Source: Sphingomonas sp. Leaf34 (GTDB lineage Bacteria; Pseudomonadota; Alphaproteobacteria; Sphingomonadales; Sphingomonadaceae). From it: 64,000 nucleotides of DNA. A program made the position numbers and the translations under genes. Positions 1-10,708 of the stretch are shown here, one piece after another (position 1 is the first letter of the stretch; each line of letters begins with the position of its first letter). The stretch is from positions 124,001 through 188,000 of the forward strand of contig NZ_LMLC01000001.1 in the NCBI RefSeq assembly GCF_001421805.1, written 5' to 3'. The notes beneath the pieces were generated by a model, which saw nothing but the letters and a program-made list of their open reading frames with translations, did no database searches and was not told the origin of the DNA.

Positions 1-2
1 TC

Positions 3-71
3 GAGGGCTTTCCCGATGCCGCACGCGTCGGCGCGATCGCGGACGAGATGGTGGCGCACGCGCTACGCTGA
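3..71 (+). CDS. C-terminal 22 codons of an unidentified protein
   Basis: The window opens inside a reading frame that runs to a TGA at 69-71 and ends in the residues MVAHALR. The composition is normal for the region. The fragment is too short to identify, and the start lies outside the window. It converges on the EAL-domain gene that ends at 94. Confidence 0.4.
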   Translation, partial: EGFPDAARVGAIADEMVAHALR

Positions 72-93
72 TGCGGCGCCGGGTCGGGTGCGG

Positions 94-1836
94 CTAAGCG
101 CCCACCCCGGTCCCGATCATCGCAAAGGCCGCATCCGCCTCCAGCGGCTTGGCGTAGAAATAGCCCTGCCCATAGGTGCAGCCGAGCGCGGCAAGCGTCT
201 GCGCGAGTTCGATGGTCTCGATTCCCTCGGCGGTCGTCTTCATCCCCAGCGCCTGCGCCAGGCTCAGAATCGCGCGGACGATCGAGACCTTGTCGCGGTC
301 CGCCAGCATTCCCGTGACGAAGCTGCGGTCGATCTTCAGCACGTCGATCGGCAGTTTCTGAAGATAGGCGAGGTTCGAATAGCCGGTCCCGAAATCGTCC
401 ATCGCCAGCGTCGTGCCGAGCGCCTTCAGCGCATGCATCGTCTCCGCGATCCGGTCCGGATCGGTCACGATCGCGCTCTCGGTCAGCTCCAGCGTGAAAC
501 GGTCGCCGGTCAGACCGGTCGCCACCAGCACCGCCTCCAATACAGGGGCGATGTCGTCGCGCTGGAGCTGGATTGCCGATAGATTGACCGCGACCTTCAC
601 ACCGCACGGCGCACCATGACACGCATCCCAATATGCCAGCGTACGCGCAGCCTCGTCGATCGCCCACCGTCCGAGCGGTACGATCAGCCCGGATTCCTCG
701 GCCACCGGAATGAACTCGGTCGGACAATGATGCGTGCCATCCTCGTCGGTCCACCGCGCCAGCGCTTCGAACGACACGATGCGTCCGGTCGCCAGGTCGC
801 AGATCGGCTGATAGGCGAGGCGCAGCTCGCGGTTCTCGATCGCCCGGCGCAAGGCCGTTTCCATGCTGAATTGCGCGCGCGCGATCGCGAAATCCTGCGG
901 TAGATAGCTTTCGGCGCGGCCGCTCGCCTTGGCGCGCTTCACCGCGAATTGCGCGTGGCGGATCAGTTCGGCGACGTCCTCCGCCTCGTCTGCACCGTGC
1001 GCGATACCAACCGAGCATTCGACGCTGATTTCATAGTCGGTGAGCCTGAACGGTGTCGTCAGCGTCCGCTGGATCCGGTCGGCGAGCGCATGCGCCTCGT
1101 GACGGTCGCTGTCGCCGGCGCCGCCGCCCTCGATCGCCATCAGGATGCCGAACTGATCCCCGCCGATCCGCGCCAGCGTATCGCGCGCGCGCAACGCCCC
1201 CTTTATCCGGCGCGCGACGGTGATCAGCAACTCGTCCCCCGCCAGCGAGCCGAGGCACGAGTTCAGCCGCCCGAACCGGTCGATATCGATCGCCAGCACC
1301 GCGATCGCGCCGCGATCCCCGACACTCTCGATCAGGTCCTCAAAGCCTTCGCGGTTCGGCAGTCCGGTCAGGCTGTCGGTGGTCATCTCTCGCCGCAGGC
1401 TGCGTTCGGTCTGGACCTGGGACGTCTGATCGATGAAGCTGATCGTGCAGCGGTCGCGCAACGACGCAAAGGTGCGCGCGATCGTCACACGGTAATAGCG
1501 GCAGTCGATCGCATCGCCGAGCGTCCACTCGAAATCCAGTCGCAGGCTCGGCGACTCGAGAAAAGCAAGTATCCGGGGCCCGAGTTCGCCGATCATCGGC
1601 GATCGCTCGGCGATCACGCCGAGACCTGCCAGCTTGTAGGCGCGGTTCATTGCGAACAGATCGAACTTGCCGGCGTTCACGACGACATGCGCGGCGGGGA
1701 TCGGGACGAGCTCCAGCGCCCGAGCGACCAGTTCCGTCGCGACGATCGATTGCGTTGTCGCGTCCGGGGCCATGGATGCCATGCCCCCGCTTAGCCCAGC
1801 TTCGTTAAGACGTCCTGAAGGAACCGAAACGGCCAC
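94..1836 (-). CDS. GGDEF-EAL protein, probable c-di-GMP phosphodiesterase
   Basis: This is a 580-residue protein. Residues 30-140 look like a PAS-type sensor region. Residues 150-315 form a GGDEF domain whose signature is GGDQF (225-229), with Gln in place of the catalytic Glu. Residues 325-575 form an EAL domain. The EAL domain keeps EAL at 357-359, the NLSAIQ and ELTES motifs, DDFGTGYS near 480-487, KIDRSF and AEGIET. Known family behaviour suggests that the protein hydrolyses c-di-GMP and that the degenerate GGDEF domain may only bind nucleotide. There is no membrane segment, so it is probably cytoplasmic. The start is uncertain: Met19 (codon 1780-1782) follows a purine-rich AGCGGGGGC stretch and may be the true start. 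Confidence 0.9.
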   Translation of the reverse strand: MAVSVPSGRLNEAGLSGGMASMAPDATTQSIVATELVARALELVPIPAAHVVVNAGKFDLFAMNRAYKLAGLGVIAERSPMIGELGPRILAFLESPSLRLDFEWTLGDAIDCRYYRVTIARTFASLRDRCTISFIDQTSQVQTERSLRREMTTDSLTGLPNREGFEDLIESVGDRGAIAVLAIDIDRFGRLNSCLGSLAGDELLITVARRIKGALRARDTLARIGGDQFGILMAIEGGGAGDSDRHEAHALADRIQRTLTTPFRLTDYEISVECSVGIAHGADEAEDVAELIRHAQFAVKRAKASGRAESYLPQDFAIARAQFSMETALRRAIENRELRLAYQPICDLATGRIVSFEALARWTDEDGTHHCPTEFIPVAEESGLIVPLGRWAIDEAARTLAYWDACHGAPCGVKVAVNLSAIQLQRDDIAPVLEAVLVATGLTGDRFTLELTESAIVTDPDRIAETMHALKALGTTLAMDDFGTGYSNLAYLQKLPIDVLKIDRSFVTGMLADRDKVSIVRAILSLAQALGMKTTAEGIETIELAQTLAALGCTYGQGYFYAKPLEADAAFAMIGTGVGA

Positions 1837-1876
1837 TGTCCGTCACGGCGATCGGACATTCCGGTTTTACGGCGTG

Positions 1877-4129
1877 CTATCCGAACCGGTTGTCGCGCGG
1901 AAATCCAGTCGGCGGCATCCTGCCCGCCGCGCCCCGCGCCGCGCGCCAGGGCCCTAGATCCGATTCGGTGCGGGTGCGCCCCGTCCCCCCCCCCATCGCC
2001 CAGCTCAGTCCCTCGGCAAAGACGAACGTGATCGCATCCGCCAGCCCGCCGTCACGGTAGCGCTGCAACTGGAGCCCCTGCCCGCGAGTCATCTCGACCA
2101 GCTCGGCGAGCGGGAAGACCAGCATCTTGCGGTTGTCGCCGATCGCCGCGACGTAATCGTCGCTCGGCCCGATCGGGCGTACGATCTTCAGCTGTGCGCC
2201 CGGCCGCGGTGTCATCACGGTCTTGCCCTTGCGCGTCTCGGCGATCACCTCGGCGCTGCTCACCGAGAAACCACGCCCGTCGGTCGCCACCACCAGCAGT
2301 TTGGGATGCCGGCTCGCCGGCAGCAGCGCGACGATGCCGATGCTCCCGTCGAGGTCGATCATCGCGCGCACCGGTTCGCCAAAGCCGCGCCCGCCCGGCA
2401 GCTTGTCCGCCGCCAGCGTATAGAACCGCCCATTCTCCGCCGCGAGCAGCAGCTTGTCGGTCGTCTGTGCGTGGAACGCAAATGCGGGGCCATCGCCCTC
2501 CTTAAACTTCAACGCCTCCGGGCTCGCCAGGTCGTTGTGCCCCTTCATCGCCCGGATCCAGCCGCGCTGCGACAGGATGACGGTGATCGGCTCGCGCTCG
2601 ATCATCGCCTCGAGCGGGATGTCGCGCGTCGGCGCATGTTCCTCGATCGTCGTCCGGCGCTTGCCGAGCATCGTCTCCAGCCCATAGCGATCGCGAATCT
2701 TGGCCATGTCGCGCTTCATCCGCGCGCGCTGTTTCTTCGGGTCGGCCAGCAGCGCGGCGAGCGTCGCCTGCTCCTTGTCGAGCTTGTCGCGCTCGGTCTT
2801 GATCTCGAACTCTTCGAGCCGCCGCAAGCTGCGCAGCCGCATGTTGAGGATCGCCTCGGCCTGACGATCGGTCAGCGCGAACTCGGCGATCATCACCTTC
2901 TTGGGCTCGTCCTCGGTGCGGATGATCTCGATCACGCGGTCGAGGTTCAGATACGCGATCAGATAGCCGTCGAGCAGTTCGACCCGGTCGGCGATCTTCG
3001 CCAGCCGATGCTCGGTCCGCCGGCGCAGCACGACGAACTGGTGATCGACCCACGCGGCGAGCGCCTGCCGCAGGCTCATCACGCGCGGCGTGCGATCCTT
3101 GTCGAGCACGTTGAGGTTGAGGCTCACGCGCGTTTCGAGATCGGTCAGCCGGAACAGCCCGTCCATCAGGATCTGCGGATCGACCGTGCGGCTGCGCGGC
3201 TCGAGCACGATGCGGATCTCGGTATCCGATTCGTCGCGGACGTCGGCGAGGATCGGCAACCGCTTGGCGTTGATCAGCTCGGCGATCTGCTCGATCAGCT
3301 TGCCCTTCTGCACGCCGTACGGGATCTCGGTGACGATCAGCTGCCAGCCGCCGCCCTTCTCGCGCTCGGTCTCCCAGCGCGCCCGCACGCGGAAGCCGCC
3401 GCGCCCGGTCGCATAGGATTCACGGATCACCGCGGGCGGATCGACGACCAGCCCGCCGGTCGGGAAATCGGGGCCCTTCACGTGGGCCAGGATAGCGGCA
3501 TCGTCGGCGTCGGGCGTGTCGATCAGCACGATCGCCGCCTCGAGCAGTTCGGCGGCGTTGTGCGGCGGGATGCTCGTCGCCATCCCCACCGCGATCCCGC
3601 TAGCGCCGTTCGCGAGCAGGTTGGGGAACAGCCCCGGGAACAGCTCGGGCTCGTGATCCTCGCCATTATAGGTCGGGCGATACGCGACCGCATCCTCGTC
3701 GAGCCCGTCCATCAGGTCGATCGCGACCTGCGTCAGCCGCGCCTCGGTATACCGATAGGCGGCCGCGTTATCACCGTCGATATTGCCGAAATTGCCCTGC
3801 CCGTCGACCAGCGGATACCGCATCGCGAACGACTGCGCCAAGCGCACCATCGCGTCATAGACCGACTGGTCGCCATGCGGATGATATTTGCCGATCACGT
3901 CGCCGACGACGCGCGCGCACTTCTTGTACCCCTGTGCCGGATCGAGTTTCAGCAGCCGCATCGCCCATAAAAGGCGGCGATGCACGGGCTTCATCCCGTC
4001 GCGCACGTCGGGCAAGGATCGCGCAGTGATCGTCGACAACGCATAGACCAGATACCGCTCGGAGAGCGCGCTATCGAAGGGGGCGTCGACGATGCTGTCG
4101 AAGGGATCTTTGAAGTCGCTGCTGGCCAT
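1877..4129 (-). CDS. parC: DNA topoisomerase IV subunit A
   Basis: ParC is the breakage-reunion subunit that decatenates daughter chromosomes together with ParE. The protein has about 750 residues, a normal length for alphaproteobacterial ParC. It starts with the ParC-like MASSDFKDPFD. The active-site Tyr lies in RYTEARL (Tyr127, counting from this start). C-terminal beta-pinwheel blades follow. The quinolone-determining stretch reads KYHPHGDQSVYD, so Gln occupies the position of E. coli Ser80. I chose the ATG at 4127-4129 because the protein then begins as its relatives do; an in-frame ATG three codons upstream (4136-4138) is also possible. Confidence 0.96.
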   Translation of the reverse strand: MASSDFKDPFDSIVDAPFDSALSERYLVYALSTITARSLPDVRDGMKPVHRRLLWAMRLLKLDPAQGYKKCARVVGDVIGKYHPHGDQSVYDAMVRLAQSFAMRYPLVDGQGNFGNIDGDNAAAYRYTEARLTQVAIDLMDGLDEDAVAYRPTYNGEDHEPELFPGLFPNLLANGASGIAVGMATSIPPHNAAELLEAAIVLIDTPDADDAAILAHVKGPDFPTGGLVVDPPAVIRESYATGRGGFRVRARWETEREKGGGWQLIVTEIPYGVQKGKLIEQIAELINAKRLPILADVRDESDTEIRIVLEPRSRTVDPQILMDGLFRLTDLETRVSLNLNVLDKDRTPRVMSLRQALAAWVDHQFVVLRRRTEHRLAKIADRVELLDGYLIAYLNLDRVIEIIRTEDEPKKVMIAEFALTDRQAEAILNMRLRSLRRLEEFEIKTERDKLDKEQATLAALLADPKKQRARMKRDMAKIRDRYGLETMLGKRRTTIEEHAPTRDIPLEAMIEREPITVILSQRGWIRAMKGHNDLASPEALKFKEGDGPAFAFHAQTTDKLLLAAENGRFYTLAADKLPGGRGFGEPVRAMIDLDGSIGIVALLPASRHPKLLVVATDGRGFSVSSAEVIAETRKGKTVMTPRPGAQLKIVRPIGPSDDYVAAIGDNRKMLVFPLAELVEMTRGQGLQLQRYRDGGLADAITFVFAEGLSWAMGGGTGRTRTESDLGPWRAARGAAGRMPPTGFPRDNRFG

Positions 4130-4162
4130 TGTACACACCGATAGCAGTCACACGCGGAACGA

Positions 4163-5383
4163 TCAAAGCATCCCGCGCGCCGGCGTCACCTTTTGTTCTC
4201 TTTTCGTTGTCCGCTCATGCCCGGCGACCGCGGCGGCAAGCAACGCCCGGTGCTGCCGGCCGGTTTCGCGCCAGTCGTAGCGCTCGCCATAGGTCCGCGT
4301 CGCGCTCCGGTCGGGCAGGTCGGCGAGCAATCGCGCGATCCCGTCGGCGATCGCCGCATCCGAGCGATCCGCGGTCAGCACGCCAGCCTCGGGCACGCGC
4401 ACCACCTCGGGCGATCCCCATACCGGCGTCGCCACCAGCGGCGTTCCGCAGGCGAGCGATTCGAGCAGCACGTTAGCGATGCCCTCACGGTCCGAGCAGC
4501 TGGCGGTCAGATCCGCCGCGCCGTACAGATCGGGCAGTCGGTGCTGATCGACATGACCGAGAAAATCGACCCGCCCCGCCACGCCGAGCGTCGCGGCGAG
4601 CGCGCGCAACGCACCCTCGCGGGGGCCGTCGCCAGCGATCATCAACCGGACGTCGGGCAACGTCGCGATCGCGCGGATCGCAAAGTCATGCCCCTTGCGG
4701 TCGATCAGATGCCCGACCGACAGCACCGTCGGTGCGGTGATCCCCATCCGTCGCCGCAACGCCGCACGGTCCGCAGGCGGCGAGAACAGGACGAGGTCGA
4801 CGCCGTGTTCGACCACGCAGACCTTCTCGCTCGATGCTCCGATCGCAACCAGTTCGTCGCGCAGTGCCGCCGCCACCGCGGTCGTCGCACTCGCGCGGTC
4901 GATCGCCGCCAGGATCATGGCGCGCTCGGCGCGATATTGCGGGATCAGGCTGACATCGGTGCCGAGCGCACTCATCACGAACGGCCGATCGAACCACCGC
5001 GCGAGCAGCCCCGCCGCGACGCCGTCTGGATAAAGATAATAGGAATCGATCACGTCGAAATCGAAGCTGCGCCGGATCCGCGCCACGTGACGGTACAGCG
5101 CCGCCGCCATCAGCCAGGGCGCCGCGGCCATCCCGATCTTCGGCACTACTGGATAGCGTGGATGTGTGATCGCCACACCGCGCCGAACGGCGTCGTGCGG
5201 CACGCGAGCGAACTCTGCATAGCGCCCGAAACCGGGGTTGGCGCTCGGAAACCACGGTACCGGCGCCACAACGCGGACCTCGTCCTCGGGCTGGACGACG
5301 TGACCGACGCGGTGCTCGATGAAAATCCCGTGCCGGCGCTGCACGTCATTCGGGTACAGGCTCGACAGCACCAATATCTTCAT
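4163..5383 (-). CDS. GT4-family glycosyltransferase
   Basis: This 406-residue protein starts with MKILVLSSLYPND, the usual opening of GT-B glycosyltransferases. The C-terminal half carries the nucleotide-sugar site: SVGHLIDRKGHDFAI, then MIAGDGPREGALR, then SDREGIANVLLESLACGTP with the EX7E-type motif. It probably transfers a sugar from an activated donor onto an exopolysaccharide, lipid or lipopolysaccharide acceptor at the inner membrane; the substrate cannot be read from sequence. The frame stays open six codons upstream, but MKILVLS is the family-like start. It lies just downstream of parC on the same strand and is probably unrelated to it in function. Confidence 0.88.
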   Translation of the reverse strand: MKILVLSSLYPNDVQRRHGIFIEHRVGHVVQPEDEVRVVAPVPWFPSANPGFGRYAEFARVPHDAVRRGVAITHPRYPVVPKIGMAAAPWLMAAALYRHVARIRRSFDFDVIDSYYLYPDGVAAGLLARWFDRPFVMSALGTDVSLIPQYRAERAMILAAIDRASATTAVAAALRDELVAIGASSEKVCVVEHGVDLVLFSPPADRAALRRRMGITAPTVLSVGHLIDRKGHDFAIRAIATLPDVRLMIAGDGPREGALRALAATLGVAGRVDFLGHVDQHRLPDLYGAADLTASCSDREGIANVLLESLACGTPLVATPVWGSPEVVRVPEAGVLTADRSDAAIADGIARLLADLPDRSATRTYGERYDWRETGRQHRALLAAAVAGHERTTKREQKVTPARGML

Positions 5384-5524
5384 CGCGCACCTTCGTACCA
5401 CGGTCGACGCGGCACACCTCTCATCGCTGTCGCTCTACGCCTGTTTTTCCATCGCGATCGGCAAAATTTGCGCACCGCCGTCTCTTGACGGGACAGGCGG
5501 CGCGTTGGTCGATAGCATGGCACG

Positions 5525-6427
5525 ATGCGCTTATTCCTCGCCGCCGCCCTGCTGCTACCTCTGGCTATCGTGCCGACGCCAGCCCTCGCCGATCTGCTCA
5601 AATGGCCCGATCTCACTAGCCGGGCCAAACCGACCGCGGACGCGACAATCGCATACGGAACCGACCAGATGCAGAAGGTCGACGTCTGGCTGCCTAAGGG
5701 GAAGGGTCCGTCCCCGGTGGTCGTCATGGTCCATGGCGGGTGCTGGACCACCGGCATCGCCGACCGCAGCCTGATGAACTGGATCGCCAACGATCTGCGC
5801 CAGAGCGGAGTCGCGGTCTGGAACATCGACTATCGCGGCGTCGATCGCACCGGCGGCGGCTATCCCGGCACGTTCGCGGATGCGGCACAGGCGACCGACG
5901 CGCTGGCGAAGCAGGCGCGCCGGTTCAAGCTCGACACGGCCCGGGTCACCGCGATCGGCCATTCGGCGGGCGGCCACCTCGCGCTCTGGCTCGCCGCCCG
6001 CCCGAAGCTGCCCGCGACCAGCCCGCTCTACGCCGCGCATCCGCTCAGGATCGATCATGCCATCAGTCTGGGCGGTCTGCCCGATCTGGAAGCCACCGCG
6101 GCCAGTCCCGGAAATGGCTGCGGGGTCGAGGTGGTCGCCAAACTGGTCGGCCCGCCCGGCCCGCGACATCCCGACGTCTATACCGACACGTCCGTCCCCC
6201 GCCTCCTCCCGCTCGGCGTGCGTCAGGACCTGATCAACGGCCGCGAAGACCGGATCATCCCCTTCGTCATGGCCACCGACTATGTCGCCAAGGCGGTCGC
6301 GGCGGGCGACACCGCCACGCTCCACGTCATCCCCGCCACCGGCCATGTCGAGCAGATCGCCCCCGAAACGGCCGCCTGGGCGGCCGCAAAACGCCTGATC
6401 CTCGCAGACTTCGGGAAGACCCAGTGA
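5525..6427 (+). CDS. exported alpha/beta hydrolase, arylformamidase-like
   Basis: The protein has 300 residues. Residues 1-22 form a clear signal peptide with an AxA-type end (TPALA). The rest is an alpha/beta hydrolase with the oxyanion motif HGGCW (70-74) and the nucleophile elbow GHSAGG (145-150, Ser147). A catalytic Asp near GREDRIIP and a His in ATGHVEQ follow. The HGGxW plus GHSAGG combination is typical of arylformamidase (kynurenine formamidase) and BD-FAE-type esterases. The next gene is kynureninase, only 14 bases away, which supports a kynurenine link. An exported enzyme would not fit a cytosolic pathway, so I leave the substrate open. Confidence 0.8.
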   Translation: MRLFLAAALLLPLAIVPTPALADLLKWPDLTSRAKPTADATIAYGTDQMQKVDVWLPKGKGPSPVVVMVHGGCWTTGIADRSLMNWIANDLRQSGVAVWNIDYRGVDRTGGGYPGTFADAAQATDALAKQARRFKLDTARVTAIGHSAGGHLALWLAARPKLPATSPLYAAHPLRIDHAISLGGLPDLEATAASPGNGCGVEVVAKLVGPPGPRHPDVYTDTSVPRLLPLGVRQDLINGREDRIIPFVMATDYVAKAVAAGDTATLHVIPATGHVEQIAPETAAWAAAKRLILADFGKTQ

Positions 6428-6441
6428 CTCGGAAGAATACA

Positions 6442-7656
6442 GTGACCCTGGAAGACGCCCGCGCGCTCGACGCGACCGACCCGCTCGCCGCCCGCCGCGA
6501 CGACTTCGCGCTCCCCGAGGGCGTGATCTATCTCGACGGAAACTCGCTCGGCGCGCTGCCCAAGGCGACGCCCGCCGCGCTTGCCGACGTCGCGAGCCGC
6601 CAATGGGGCGACCGTCTCATCCGCAGCTGGAACGAGGGGTGGATCGACGCCCCCCAGCGGATCGGCGCCAAGATCGCGCCGCTGATCGGCGCCGCCGCCG
6701 ACTCGGTCATCATCGGCGACACGACCTCGACGCATCTCTTCAAGGCGCTGGTCGCCGCGCTGCGCAGCAACCCGGCGCGCCACACGGTCGTCAGCGAAGC
6801 CGGCAATTTCCCGACCGACCTCCACATCGCCGAAGGCGCGGTCGGCTGCGTTCCGGGTGCGCGGCTGAAGGTGGTCGCGCGCGAAGACCTGGCCGCCGCA
6901 CTCGACGACGACACCGCGGTCCTGCTGCTGACGCACGTCCATTACAAGACGAGCGACCGTTTCGACATCGCCGCATGGACCGCGCGCGCGCATGCCGCCG
7001 GCGCGCTCATGCTCTGGGATCTCAGCCACAGCGTCGGCGCGGTGCCGATCGACCTGACCGCCGCCAACGCCGACATGGCGGTTGGCTGCACCTACAAATA
7101 TCTCAACGGCGGGCCCGGCGCGCCGGCGTTCCTCTACGTCGCGAAACGCTGGCAGGACTCGCTCGCCAGCCCGCTGTCCGGCTGGATGGGCCACGCCGCG
7201 CCGTTCGCGTTCGAGGATGCCTATCGCCCCGCCCCCGGGATGAAGCGCTGGCTTGCCGGCACCCCGGCGATGCTCTCGACCGCTGCGCTAGAAACCGCGC
7301 TCGATCTCTGGGTCGACATCGACCAGCACGCGGTCGCCACCAAGAGCGCGAGACTCTTCGACATCCTCGCCGCCGCCGGCGATGCGCTGGGCCTCGACTG
7401 CGTCAGCCCCCGCGACCCCGCCAGGCGCGGCAGCCATATCAGCTTCCGCCATCCGCAGGCCTATGCGCTGACCCAGGCGCTGATCGCCCGCGGGGTGATC
7501 GGCGACTTCCGCGACCCCGACATCCTCCGCCTCGGCCTAACGCCGCTGTATCTCAGCCATGAGGACGTCTGGCGCGCGGGCGACATCCTGCGCGAGACGA
7601 TGGAGAGCGAGGCATGGCGCGATCCCGCCTTCGCCGAACGCCTCGCGGTGACGTGA
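6442..7656 (+). CDS. kynU: kynureninase
   Basis: Kynureninase is a PLP enzyme that cleaves kynurenine or 3-hydroxykynurenine to (hydroxy)anthranilate and alanine. The protein has 404 residues, normal for the family. It shows YLDGNSLGALP at 30-40, WNEGWIDAP, an EAGNFPTDLH block, WDLSHSVGA and the PLP lysine in TYKYLNGGPG (Lys219). The start is a GTG at 6442 with GGAAG six bases upstream; another in-frame GTG at 6424 overlaps the stop of the previous gene. The kynurenine 3-monooxygenase and tryptophan dioxygenase genes are not in the window. Confidence 0.93.
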   Translation: MTLEDARALDATDPLAARRDDFALPEGVIYLDGNSLGALPKATPAALADVASRQWGDRLIRSWNEGWIDAPQRIGAKIAPLIGAAADSVIIGDTTSTHLFKALVAALRSNPARHTVVSEAGNFPTDLHIAEGAVGCVPGARLKVVAREDLAAALDDDTAVLLLTHVHYKTSDRFDIAAWTARAHAAGALMLWDLSHSVGAVPIDLTAANADMAVGCTYKYLNGGPGAPAFLYVAKRWQDSLASPLSGWMGHAAPFAFEDAYRPAPGMKRWLAGTPAMLSTAALETALDLWVDIDQHAVATKSARLFDILAAAGDALGLDCVSPRDPARRGSHISFRHPQAYALTQALIARGVIGDFRDPDILRLGLTPLYLSHEDVWRAGDILRETMESEAWRDPAFAERLAVT

Positions 7657-7732
7657 GCGGCGACCGGGTCGGGCCGCCGATCGCCGTCGCAAGTCGGTAG
7701 CGCACCTGCCCAAGCGCTTGTATCGGTGCGCG

Positions 7733-9778
<2,046 letters not shown>

Positions 9779-9832
9779 CGTTCGTCGCGCGACCTTGCAT
9801 AAATTGCAGGCGCGGCGCATTGTGAACATCCT

Positions 9833-10693
9833 ATGACAGTGGCTCCACCGGATGGATCGCGCGATCGCCGGATCGAGATCCCATCTAACCTTTGGCTGAT
9901 TCACCCGGCAGGCCGTGCGCTTTTGCCGCTTGCTTTGGCGCGTGGAATTTCCGCCAACGCGGTTTCGGTCGGGGGTCTGTGCCTTGGTGGCCTCGCCGCG
10001 CTTGCCTATGCGCAGTGGCATAGCTGGGCGCTCGCCCTGGTGGGACTCGTCCTGTCAATGGGCTGGCTGATCGCCGACGGACTCGACGGCATGGTGGCGC
10101 GCGCGACCAAGACCGCGAGCCCGCTGGGGCGGATGCTCGACGGGCTGTGCGATCACGGCGTGTTCGCGCTAATCTATATTTCGCTCGCGATCACGATCGA
10201 TACGCCCGAGGCGTGGATCCTCGCCATCGCCGCCGGTTGTGCGCACGCGGTGCAGTCAAACATGTACGAAGGCGAGCGATCGCGCTTCCATCGCCGGCTC
10301 AAGGGCATCGCGCTCGATGCGCCGCCGGTGCCGACCGGCAACGCGCTCGTCCGCTTCTACGACGGCGTCGCCAGCAGCATCGACCGCATCGCCATGCCGT
10401 TCGAGCGCACGCTCGGCCAGGCAAGCGATCCGGTCGCGCTGGGTGCCAGTTATGGGGCACGTGCGGTCGCACCATTGCGCTTCATGGCCTTGCTTACCGC
10501 GAACGTCCGGGTATGGGCGATCTTCGTCGCCTGCTTCGCGGGCAACCCACGCATCTTCTGGTGGTTCGAGATCGTCCCTCTGACGCTCGTCGCCATCGTC
10601 GGGCTCGTCTGGCACCGTCGTGTCGAGCGGGCCTTCGTTCGTACTACTACGCCGCCGCGACCAAAGACCGCGTCGCGCATGCATCTTTCGTAA
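9833..10693 (+). CDS. CDP-alcohol phosphotransferase, possibly using CDP-inositol
   Basis: This 286-residue membrane protein has about six hydrophobic segments. It carries the full CDP-alcohol phosphotransferase signature: Asp82, Asp85, Gly86, Ala89-Arg90, Gly99, Asp103 and Asp107, in the order D-x2-D-G-x2-A-R-x8-G-x3-D-x3-D. Such enzymes move a phospho-alcohol from a CDP carrier onto a hydroxyl acceptor at the membrane. It is first in a three-gene operon, 15 bases before an inositol-phosphate synthase and upstream of a cytidylyltransferase-like gene. The context suggests that inositol is the donor or acceptor headgroup, as in di-myo-inositol-phosphate synthases or phosphatidylinositol-phosphate synthases. 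The exact substrate is inferred only. Confidence 0.82.
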   Translation: MTVAPPDGSRDRRIEIPSNLWLIHPAGRALLPLALARGISANAVSVGGLCLGGLAALAYAQWHSWALALVGLVLSMGWLIADGLDGMVARATKTASPLGRMLDGLCDHGVFALIYISLAITIDTPEAWILAIAAGCAHAVQSNMYEGERSRFHRRLKGIALDAPPVPTGNALVRFYDGVASSIDRIAMPFERTLGQASDPVALGASYGARAVAPLRFMALLTANVRVWAIFVACFAGNPRIFWWFEIVPLTLVAIVGLVWHRRVERAFVRTTTPPRPKTASRMHLS

Positions 10694-10708
10694 GGAACAG
10701 GGTCAGTA

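Noticed and set aside
2306..3970. 554-codon plus-strand open frame antisense to parC
   Set aside because: Complete ParC motifs are on the minus strand; the antisense translation is His/Arg/Leu-rich and domain-free.
5525..6427. Naming the hydrolase kynB or kynurenine formamidase outright
   Set aside because: The signal peptide conflicts with a cytosolic pathway, and the motifs are shared with general esterases, so only a likeness is stated.
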